A stretch of 64,000 bases of DNA from Gnetum montanum (Eukaryota > Streptophyta > Gnetopsida > Gnetales > Gnetaceae), in assembly GCA_015680685.1 (NCBI GenBank), contig MNCI01001846.1:131250-195249 (forward strand). Direction: 5' to 3'. A program made the translations under genes and the position numbers. Below the pieces are notes generated by a model, which searched no databases, was not told the DNA's origin, and saw only the letters and a program-made list of their open reading frames with translations. This document shows, one piece after another, positions 32,663 through 42,041 of the stretch (position 1 is the stretch's first letter; each line of letters begins with the position of its first letter).

Positions 32663-33564
32663 ATGGACCATCTAACGTCCAACATGTCTTCTCACAGGAG
32701 AGAGGTATCCAACCCATCGATGCCACAAGAATGTTGGATGATGTACAAGCATCCCGATGAATATGTTCTTGACTTCACATTCATCCTACACCAGGATGAG
32801 CATCTGCGATGGTGGGACATGGAGGGTAACATCATGCTACCACTCGATCGATTAACTTCTGCAATGCTATTTCACAATCTCGGTAGACTAGGTATCTAGG
32901 ATCATGGAGTGGAGTATGTCATGGAGGACCATGACTACTAGGACTATCAATGAGCACAAGACCAGCAGCAGGCAGACAGATATGAATATCTAAAGGGGAA
33001 ACAATTCAGTAACCCCTTATTCTCGTAAGGGCTGTAGGACAATGGGGATCCCATCTTTCATGATACCCATTCAACTAAACTTCCCCTGGGGCAGTAGATC
33101 CTCCAATCCATCATTTAGAACAAGTCTCTAAGTGACGAAGATCCTCAAGGGGATGGAGGGTTACATAGCAAGGATGGGTAGGCTGATCAAGGCCATCATC
33201 AGGGTAGAGGGGGAGATTGACACCGGAGCGATGGCAATACCTCTCCTTCTTCTTCATCCCCTTGTTCTCCTACACCTTCATCTAGCTCAGGCTCTGATCA
33301 TAATCAGGGTAGAAAGGAGCAAAGGGACAGTGGTAAAAATGTTCAAAAGGAACAACATGAGGAAATGTGCAAACAATCACGTGATGCTCACTGGCATGAA
33401 AGGAGGGGTAGCTGGAATTGTCATAGACATCATGGTCCTCATCAGGACTACGACTCAGATGAGCCGTTGTTGGCTACTTGGAGCATGCTCCAGATCGCTA
33501 AGGTAGTTCAGATCCCTAGTAGGCACGTGAAGGATAGTCGGATCAAGTGCATTGATATGAACAA
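32663..33564 (+). pseudogene. Element E gag, 5' part only
   Basis: The frame starts at ATG 32,663, with an in-frame ATG at 32,681 that better matches the relatives (MSS...). The block YKHPDEYVLDFTFILHQDEH is intact and followed by LRWWDMEGNI, where elements A and D have stops. The reading is later broken by stops. A Ser/Pro-rich and His-rich charged segment covers 33,200-33,440, and YDSDEPLLATWSMLQIAKVV covers 33,451-33,510. The coding match ends at KCIDMNN (33,564), where element F's LTR begins. The missing capsid and zinc-knuckle parts should lie beyond the right edge if F's insertion was simple. Confidence 0.83.
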
Positions 33565-36150
33565 TGTAACGATGAAAATCGTCGATCACTGGAACTACCA
33601 AGAAGAGTTCTGTGTACATAGTTCCAACCCCAAATTCATGCGAGGGCCGTGCTAGAGAAAATGAATCTGAGGTGCCCTGAATGGTCTTGTCGATTAGACA
33701 GGGACTTACTTAATTAGTAAAATTTTATGATAACCAAATGACAAAATGATGATTTTGATGAGATAATATAATACCGTTAACTTCGAAGGTGATTGAGAAT
33801 GAGGTAAGCAGTTCAAAGCGATTGCAAAAAAAATTATATAGATAAGGCATAAGAAACCAGATTTAGAGAGTATATGATCCTGAAATCTGGGATTTAGCTT
33901 CTAAACAAGATATGTTGGATACAATGATTATAGGAGGACTTTGATTTAGGCGAAGCACATGCTAACAACAGGAAAGCTATTTAAAGATAAAACAAGCAAA
34001 GGTCGATCTACCTTGTTCTAGCCAATCTGGGTGCAAGGAAGTCAGACCCAAAGTAGAATATCCATTAACTGGCTATTTTTGATCAAAGTTTCTTGCCAAT
34101 CACTTTTGATGTTCTTATGATCGTTGATCCTCTTTTTGTTCTCTTGTCAATCTTTACCAAAAGCTGTCAACAACTACCAATGAAAGAGAATTTGTCTCAG
34201 AGAAAAAATTTGCCAATGTAGAAAGAAATTTTTACCAACCCTTTGATCCTTGTCAACTGAAGTATTTATAAGGTTAGGATCAGGAGAGAAACATGGTTTA
34301 GATAACGTGTGTCCTGAACCTACAAGATGCCATTGACTTGATGTATTTGTGTTTGAAGTTTGCAATGCTATGCTGCACCACACTCCGAAGCGTAATGTGT
34401 TGTAACCCACTTTTGTTGGAGCTTTGGCAACAAACTGTTCTATGGTTTACACTGTAATACGCTACAGGGTTTATTGTGAGGTATGAATTGCTGATGTCTA
34501 AACTATGTTACCTCTGTTGGTTCTTGTATTACACTGCGTCATGCTACATTACGCATCATAGCATAATTTAGTGTAAGATAGCGAATATGCAAAAAATTGA
34601 AGTGTAGTCACCATGCTTCCCTTATTTCTGTTTAATCTTTCTAGGGTTTATTATGCTACATTACATAATGTAGCATAATAGGCCCTTGGCCGAAGAAAGG
34701 AAAACTTGCTGAGATATGCGATATGTTGTAGATCTTTGCCTGAGCCTCGAGATTTTGCTAAACCATTTAGGTCTTGAATTTTTGTTATCTTCGTTGTTGC
34801 GATTAGATGGACTGTCTTTTTGCATTACGCTATGTAAAGCTACATTATGCTGCATTGATATGAACAATGTAATGATGGAAAATTTCAGTTGCTGGAACTA
34901 CCAAGCAGAGTTCCATGTACACAGTTCAAACCCTGGATCTGTGCGAGGGCCGTGCTGGAGAAAAATGAATCTGAGGTGCCTTGAACAGTCTTTTTGATCA
35001 GACAGGGACTTACTTAATTAGTAAAATTTTATGATAACTAGATGAAAAAATGGTGATTTTGATGAGATAATATAATACCGTTAACTTCGAAGATGATCGA
35101 GAACGAGGTAAGCAGTTCAAAGTGATTGCAAAAAAAAATTATATAGATAAGGCATAAGAAACTAGATTTAGAGAGTATACGATCCTGAAATCTGGGATTT
35201 AGCTTATAAACAAGATAAGCTAGATACAATGATTACAGGTGGACTTCGATTTAGGCGAAGCGCATGCCAACAATAGGAAAGCTATTTAAAGATAAAACAA
35301 GGGAAGGTCAATCTATCTTGTTCTAGCCAATCTAGGTGCAAGGAAGTTAGAGCCAAAGCAGAATATCCGTTAACTAGTTGTTTTTGCTCAAAGATTCTTG
35401 CCAATCACTTTTGATGTTCTTATGACCGCTGATCCTCTTTTTTTTCTCTTGTCAATCTTTATCGAAAGCTGTCAACAATTGCCAATGAAAGAGAATTACT
35501 CTCAGAGAAAAATTTTGCCAATGTAGAAAGAAAATTTTGTCAATCCTTTGATCCTTGTCAACTGAAGTATTTATAAGGTTAGGGTCAGGAGAGAAGCACG
35601 GTTTAGATAACATGTGTCTTGAACCTACAAGATGTCGTTGACTTAATGTATTTGTGTTTGAAGTTTGCAATGCTATGCTGCACCACGCTCCGAAGCGTAA
35701 TGTGTCGTAACCCACTTTTGTTAGAGCTTTGGCAACAAACTGTTCTGTGGTTTATGCTGTAATACGCTAGAGGGTGCATTGTGAGGTATGAACTGTTGAT
35801 GTTTGAACTATGTTATCTTTGTTGTTGCTTGTATTACGCTGCATCATGCTACATTACGCATCATAGCGTAATTCAGTGTAAGATAGCAAATTCGCAATAA
35901 ATTGAAGTGTAGTCGCCACACTTCCCTTGTTTTTGTTCAATCTTTCTGGGGTTTATTACGCTGCACTGCATAATGTAGTGTAATAGGCCCTTAGAAAGGA
36001 AAAGTTGCTGAGATATGTGATATGTTGCAGATCTTTACCTGAGCCTCGAGATTTTGCTGAACCATTTAGGTCTTGAATTTTTGTTATCTCCATTGTTGCG
36101 ATTAGATGGACTGTCTTTTTACATTACACTGAATAAAGCTACATTACGCT
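33549..36150. repeat. 1.3-kb tandem duplication spanning LTR and target DNA
   Basis: Unit 1 is 33,549-34,851 and unit 2 is 34,852-36,150 (periods of 1,303 and 1,299 bases). Both begin GCATTGATATGAACAATGTAA, whose first 16 bases belong to the gag of element E. The duplication therefore happened after element F inserted. The copies differ at roughly 8% of sites by eye, mostly transitions. The right breakpoint shares CATTG with the left one. Confidence 0.88.
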
Positions 36151-36408
36151 ACATTGTGTAATGCAACGTAATACGCTAAAAGTTTAAAGTTTTCAAAACA
36201 TTGCTGACTTGCAAAACCAAAGACTTGCCATTGCGCACCCCTTGTTTTGTTCTGTTCTCTGAAGTCTATTACGCTCCACTGCATGGTGTTGCATAATAGG
36301 CCCTTAGCTAAAAAAGAAGCTTGCTGAGTCATGGCTTGTCACAAATCTTTGCCTAAATCGCAAGATTTTGCTGAACCATTGAGGCCTCGAAATTTTCATG
36401 GTGTTTCA
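33565..36408 (-). repeat. Element F 3' LTR with internal tandem duplication
   Basis: The minus-strand start is TGAAACACCATG at 36,408, next to the PPT. The end aligns with G's LTR end (gatcgacgattttcatcgttaca against gacatttttggtagca). The segment TAAGTCCCTGTCT...CAGGGCACCTC near the end is shared with G's LTRs (46,675-46,715 and 63,893-63,935). A duplication of about 1.3 kb makes this copy 2,844 bp; without it the LTR would be about 1.54 kb, near G's 1.74 kb. TATA-like tatttataagg occurs at 34,263 and 35,569, one per copy. Confidence 0.82.
34649..34680. repeat. Perfect 15-bp inverted repeat in element F LTR
   Basis: TATTATGCTACATTA and its exact reverse complement are separated by 2 bp (CA). 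Decayed versions of the same hairpin, followed by GGCCCTT, lie at about 35,951-35,985 and 36,268-36,300. Confidence 0.9.
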
Positions 36409-36424
36409 ATGGCCCCTTCTTGTT
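36409..36424 (-). other. Element F polypurine tract
   Basis: The minus strand reads CAAGAAGGGGCCAT before TGAAACACC. Element G has GGCAAAGAGGGGCCAA in the same position. Confidence 0.85.
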
Positions 36425-37999
36425 GACATTTAGAGGGCTTGCTCAAAAGACGTCGACAAAGAATATGAAACACAAGAGAGGTAAAGACATCAACAGCATC
36501 TGTCGGCAGTTGCTTAGATGTTGCTCTGTCAAACCTAGAAGCACGAGGGTGGGAAGAGGAGAATAGGAGGGATCTCAGCAAAGTGAGAGGAGGGAGGTTC
36601 GGGGAAGACTCAAGCATGTGAACAGGAAGCTTTGGCAAACATAGCATTAGGTGTATTTTCATGGGTGTTTTCCCAAGAGGCTATGTTGCTATAATACACA
36701 TGAAGGGCTTGCATGGACAAGCTATGTTACGTCCGTATGGCCTGGATGAGTTATTTTACATCCATTTTTCCTAGCTTTGGCCCCATCCTTTTTTTTGAAA
36801 GGATGCTTTCCATGAGGTGAGTTGCATTACACCCATTCATGGATGATTATCATATGCAAAAGGGTGCCTGCACGTTCACATTTTGTATAAACAGGAGGAA
36901 AGGGTAAAGGTTGTAGGGATAAAGGAAGGAGGAAGTGAGATGAGCCATCTAGTGGAGGGAAAAAGGAAGGGTCCGCACTTCCAAGTAGTCAGGCTAGTCT
37001 GAGCAACCACCTTAGAGTGCCATGGCACCTCATTTCCTAGTGAATGCATTCTCGATCAACGCTATCGTAACAAGTAACCTACAAAATGTAACAGAGAATG
37101 GAGAGCAAAAGCAATCGTCCTAATCGCTAGGGAGGCTATTGAAACAAGTGCCATCTGAAGCAAACAGGAGAGTGCAGGCCGTGGAGAAGGGATCATAGCA
37201 AGAAGCAAGGGTCCCTATGTTGATGCCATGATTCAGGAAATCATCATCGAGAGCCAGATTCATCTTGCTCAAGCGACTGGGCAAAGAACCAGTCAGATGA
37301 ATCTGCTAAGCTAGAATTTGGTGACGACGACGGGTGGAGACCACCAAGGCTATAGATGGCCATAGCTTCCTTGGGATCCCAAGTAGTGAAATTGACCCCA
37401 TGAGTTGCAACTACAGAGTGGTTGTCACAGCAACATCTCCGAGGGGTCAGTAGTATGCCTTTCGGTATATCCGAGGAATCAGTAGGATGCCGATAGGGTA
37501 GCAGCATTGTGTTTGTTCCAACGCTTGACCCATTTCATCTGGTAGGGATGTAGTGCAAGAATGATCATGCTTGCTTGCTTCATAAACTACCTACTAGCAG
37601 GTTCCAGTTTTACCTGGTATACTATTATTGCTGGTTTTAAGTTCTAGTAGATTTTGGTCTGCTTTAAAGTCTAGGTAGACTATGGTGTGCTAGTTTTACA
37701 TCGTAGCGGATAGCGGAGGAGCTAGTTTATGGTCCCAGAAGACCATGCTATGGGTGTTAGTTTTGTGTCATAACCCAGGGACAAATTTGTGTTGGTTTCG
37801 CATCTCAGCAAACGAATGCTTACCTTGCCAGTTTCACACTAGTTTAGCGTCGTGGCAGACGCGTGCAAGAAATGCCAATTTTACGTCGTAGCAGATGTGT
37901 ACAACATTACCAGTTTTACATCGTAGTGGACAGGTACAACATTGCCAGTTTCAGGTTGTAGCGGATGTTTCTTACCTTGCATTTAAGCCGAGTAAATGT
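36425..37999 (-). other. Element F 3' region with short dispersed repeats
   Basis: No gene is recognised. At 37,590-37,985 the plus strand repeats a unit like CCAGTTTTACATCGTAGCGGATG about eight times at uneven spacing of 40-60 bp. The same motif, in the same orientation relative to the element, lies in element G at 60,990-61,280. The rest (36,425-37,590) is featureless to me. Confidence 0.65.
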
Positions 38000-39350
38000 T
38001 TAGATGTGGTACTGCTTCAGATTTACATGATTCACTAGGTTCAGAAGTTTGTTGTCATCGGCATCTACTAACCTAAATGCTCCTTTTCCGTATGCATCAA
38101 TGACCAGGAAGGAGCCTTCCCAATTTGTAGAGAATTTGCCCACTGGTTCACGAACTGCCTTAAGAACCAAGTCTCCTTTCTTGATCGATTGTTGATGTAG
38201 GTTGTGACGATGCTTCTATTTCTGTCTATCTTAATACCTTTCGATGTTGTTGAGCATCTGCATGTGTTTTTCCTCTACTGAGTCTAAATCCAAGATCCTA
38301 GACTCGTTGTGTTGAGCCTCATTTATAACCTTGGAGAGGACCATCTGCAGCGAGGGAACCTATAGTTCCAGGGGCAACACTACTTCAAATCCGTAGACTA
38401 GGCTGTAGGGTGTCTATCAGTAGCTATTCTGCATATCGTACGATAGGCACATAGCACATAGAGGATTTTTTCATGCCACCATTTTTTATTATTGTTGAGC
38501 ATCTTCTTGAGTAGATTGATAACCACCTTTTTTGTTGCTTTTGCTTGACCATTTTCTTGCAGGTAATAAGGTGAAGAAAAAGATTGTTTGATACCAAGAT
38601 TACTGCAGAAAGATTTGGTTTTGGTACTACTAAATTATGGCCCATTGTCAGTCACAATAGTCATAGGAAGCCCAAACCTAGTTACTATGTTGTCCAAGAT
38701 AAAATGGAAAATTCATTGGGATGTAATCTTTCGTAGGGGAATAGCCTCGACCCACTTCGTGAAATACTCAGTGGTAATGATAATGAAGCTATGTTCTGCG
38801 GACGATTTAGGTGTGATGCGGCCTCTGATGTCTAGCCCCCATCGTTGGAATGGCCAAGTAATTTGTGTAGTGTGTAATTCAGTTGGTGACACGTGTATTA
38901 GGTTTGCATATCGTTGGCATGTGTCACATGTCTTTACCTTAGTAAGAAAGTATTTTTCCATGTATAGCCAATAATACCCTAAGCGACTAATTTTAGCGAC
39001 CATGGCTCGCGGGGCTACGTGTCCTCCACACAGCCCCTCGTGGACTTCGCTAACTATTCGTTGTGCTTGGTCATTATTAACGTAGGTTGGCAATACCCCA
39101 TTGAAAGAGCATCTATAGAGAGTAATTTCTCCGATGATGACGTATTGCTTGGCATGCTTATGTACTGCATCTTTTTGTGCAGGTGTTAGCTTGTGCAATG
39201 GTTCGCCATGCAGAAGGTAAGTCTTAATGTTGCCGTACCATTCTGGTGTTTCACCTATGCTTAATGAAGAGATTTGCACTACTTGAATGATAGGGTCTGT
39301 ACATTCCATCATTAAAGTAGGAAAGGTGGCAAGAATATGTGATGGCACGT
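38000..39350 (-). pseudogene. Element F integrase (degenerate)
   Basis: Minus-strand reading from about 39,090 gives the zinc-binding pattern VHEGLCGGH...CDTCQRY, then WGLDIRGRI with the first catalytic Asp (near 38,840). TTEYFTKWVEAIPLRK follows. The second Asp is intact in TIVTDNGP (near 38,650), but the Glu is changed in ENGQAKATKK (near 38,545; GQAE expected). The C-terminus NLVNHVNLKQYHI ends at a stop at 38,000, the usual end of Tat integrase. The open stretch is 38,713-39,420, with stops downstream. Compared with G, F keeps the second Asp but loses the Glu. Confidence 0.88.
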
Positions 39351-39760
39351 TTAAAGCTAGCGTGGCGAGTGCATCAACAACTGTGTTCTCGTTACGTGGC
39401 ACGTGTTGGATGTCAATCATTGTGAATTACTTCAGAAGATCTTTAGCCATATCATAGTAGGGCTGCAGATATGTACCTTTGCAGGCATAGACCCCTGTTA
39501 TTTGATTGATGATGAGCATTGAATCACCTCAGATTGCCAAGTGTTGAACATTGAGTTCCCTGGCTATTAACAATCCCTTAAGGAGCCCTTCGTACTCTGC
39601 CACATTGTTCATACAAGGGAAAACCAGGTGGTAAGCCAATGGAAGAACATCCTTAGGGGAGAGCGTAATGACAATGGTAGGACTTTCACCTTTGGTAGTC
39701 GAAGCTCCATCAAAGTATAACGTTGCTTCAAGGCCTGTCAGGATAGGGCTTAAACTATGT
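39351..39760 (-). pseudogene. Element F second (archaeal-type) RNase H
   Basis: Tat-lineage elements are known to carry an extra RNase H between the first RNase H and integrase. Here the minus strand reads LYFDGAS (near 39,705), NNVAEYEGLLKGLLIA (near 39,560-39,605), GDSMLIINQITGVYACKG (near 39,490-39,530) and NTVVDALATL (near 39,370). The last two blocks match the DS and D boxes. The D-E-D residues of the first three boxes are all present. Two or more stops break the frame. It is better preserved than the matching domain in G, which has lost its Glu. Confidence 0.85.
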
Positions 39761-39799
39761 ACATGTTCATTAGGAAATTCTGGCTCTATCGTAGCTTGA

Positions 39800-40260
39800 T
39801 CATTAATAAGTGATGCTGCGAGCTGGTCAGCTGTGGCTTGACCCTTGGTGGATGATTGGCCAACATAATGTAAGTCGAACTCGGCTGTGATTGCTTTCCA
39901 ACGATCTATCCTACTACTTTCATATAGATTGTTTAAGATGGCTCGTAGAACATTATTTTTGCAAATTATATTAATCTAGCTACGGAAAAGATAGTGTCTA
40001 CATTTTTTGAGCACAAAAACCAATGCCAGACAGTTACGCTCTAATTTATTATACCGTCTTTCGTACGCAAATAGAGCATGACTTAGATAGTAGATAGGCG
40101 CTTCTGACCCATCATTCCTCTTTGGGCATAGTAACGCAGCTATAGAAACGTCTGAGCTTGCTAGGTAACTATAAAAAGGTTGATCCCTTATTGGCAACTA
40201 TAACAGCTCTTTCTTCAGATTTTCAAATGCTCATTGGCAGTTCTCAGTCCATTTGAAGTT
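39800..40260 (-). pseudogene. Element F RNase H (degenerate)
   Basis: Minus-strand reading of the open stretch 39,976-40,197 gives PFYSYLASSDVSIAALLCPK, YYLSHALFAYERRYNKLERN and CLALVFVLKKCRHYLFRS. This is the connection/RNase H segment following RT in gypsy elements. The first-Asp position reads YLASS, which is common in the Tat lineage, where the first RNase H is degenerate. It follows RT directly. Confidence 0.85.
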
Positions 40261-41400
40261 AACCCCTTTCTTTAGTAGATGTTGCATAGGGTGTAACTTG
40301 TCTGTTAATCTCAAGATGAACAACTTGATAAATTGCAACCTACCCTGCAGCCCACATAGTTCCTTGAGGTTTCTAGGTGGTGCCAAATTAATGATGGCTT
40401 TAACCTTGTCGAGATTGACTCAAATGCTGGTCTCTGATCCCACAAACCCCAACATGCACTCGGTTTTGACTCTAAATATGCATTTTCTTGGGTTGAGCCA
40501 CAGGTTGTATGTGAGACATCATTTAAGGATTAACTCTAGGTCTTCTGAGTGATCTTTTGACTTCTTAAATTTGATAGCTATGTCGTCTACATAGTCGTTC
40601 AATCTCTCTAAGAGGTAATCACTAAAGATGTATGTCATAGCGTGTTGATAGGTTTCTCCAGCGTTTTTTAACACAAAAGGCATCATGGTATAACAAGAAT
40701 TTCCCTAGGGGGTCATGAAAGTTGTGGTCAGTTGGTGCTATGGGTTGATGCAGATTTGATTATAGCCTAAAATCCCATCCATAAAGGATAGTAATGCATG
40801 GCTAGCTGTTGTATCGATAAGTTGGTCGATACTCGGTAATGGGAAGTTCTCTTTAATCATGGCCTTATTCAGATCGCGGAAGTCTATACAGATGTGTATT
40901 CCTCCTATTTTCTTAGAGATAATGATGATGTTCAACACCCAGTCTACTTAATCAACTACACGAATGAAACTAGCCTGGTATAGCTTAGTTATTTCATCAC
41001 ACACTGCCAGCGCGATTTCAAGCTTAATCTTCCATGCTTTTTGTTTAACCGCTTTGACGTGCGAGTCTAAAACTATGTTGTGTTGTATTAGCCTTGGGTC
41101 TAAACCCAGCATATCTTCATATGACCATGCAAAAATCATAATGTTATCATGGAGCGCTTGAGATATATTGCTCTGTGTTTGTTTATCAAGTAGAGAACTA
41201 ACCTTTAGAGTTTTGCTTCCTTTGTGCGTAACCATAGGAGTCTCAATTAGGGAATCCTCAGTCACATCACCAGCCTCCAGGTCTAAGGTTTAGGCCAAAT
41301 GTTCTAGCCAGTCTGGGGATACTTCCAATGTTGCTATGGTTGTATCACAAAGTGAAGCTTCAATTCCTATCAGTGCATGATTGAGCTACCTAATAATTTC
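40261..41400 (-). pseudogene. Element F reverse transcriptase (degenerate)
   Basis: Minus-strand reading starts with the pre-RT block LEVSPDWLEHL (near 41,310), EDSLIETPMV, then DNIMIFAWSYEDMLGLDPRL (41,080-41,150). FPLPSIDQLIDTTASHALLSF ends in MDGILGYNQI (near 40,780), with the first catalytic Asp. The active-site box is LNDYVDDIA (near 40,585), with both Asp intact. The thumb region continues to about 40,261. Open parts are 40,948-41,265 and 40,738-40,938, separated by stops. The active site is more intact than in G (YMDY). Confidence 0.9.
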
Positions 41401-42041
41401 CTCGTATGGGCTTGTTAAGGCTAGGGGTGTGAGTAAAGTTGCGTCCATTTACGAGTTGACTTGCAAAATTGCCAAAGATGGAGGTTGTTACATTGTTTTT
41501 TTTGTCGACCTGTTGAAGTGATAGAAATTTTTCTTGTTTTAGTGGTACGTGTTAAAGAAATGCTAATTTAAGGTCATAGCGGACCATTATGATATGCGTA
41601 ATATGTGAGAAAGCGGTAAGTGCAATTTCCTAGATGTCAGCATAAGACTTCTATGAACTATGGAGGGGAGTGTAACGTGGCACGTCGAGTGTGTCGAAAC
41701 AGCTAATTTAGAATTTTTTTTAGACCGTAGTTAATGCAACCAGATTATGAGACGATGAGCTGCACATTAGTTTAAGGTCTTTTTGGACCGTAATCTATAC
41801 GATATCTATGAGATTAATGTTGCGATCTTCATGCTTCATGTCATATTGACATGCTTGCATTTTGAGAAAATTTCTCATTGATCGAGCACACAACAGTTAG
41901 TTGCAACCAATTTATTTACAAGTCGATGATTTGTCCTTAACGCAGATTAGAGACATTGCGAATTTGAGTTAGGCTATAGTAGAAGGAAAGAAAAAGTAAG
42001 GTATGAGCAGACAATTTTGCGAAGGTTGTTTAGTTGTGAAC
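41401..42041 (-). other. Element F spacer between RT and the antisense gene
   Basis: This holds imperfect repeats around GCTAATTTAAGGTC / TAGTTTAAGGTC...GGACCGTA at about 41,560, 41,698 and 41,770. They are of the same family as those downstream of integrase (37,590-37,985). Element G has the equivalent repeat block at 56,940-57,420 in the same relative position. Confidence 0.65.

Larger units (their letters stand above)
24713..33564 (+). mobile_element. Element E: Athila-like, 5' LTR split by element D, gag cut by element F
   Basis: E's LTR begins at 24,713 (TGTGTATATGCGG) and is interrupted by D after TTAATTACTTGT (25,075). It resumes at 32,015 with CTTGTTAATTACTT and ends TTCTCATCA at 32,517. 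Joined, the two pieces give about 861 bp, the same as the other Athila-like LTRs, which supports the boundaries. A PBS and the first 900 bp of gag follow, then element F interrupts at 33,565. No 3' end is in the window. The start is inferred from length and from the end of element B homology, without a visible TSD. Confidence 0.82.

Noticed and set aside
33565-36408. Two solo LTRs in tandem
   Set aside because: The repeat units include 16 bp of the neighbouring gag, only one PPT-side end exists, and the distance matches one LTR plus a 1.3-kb duplication.
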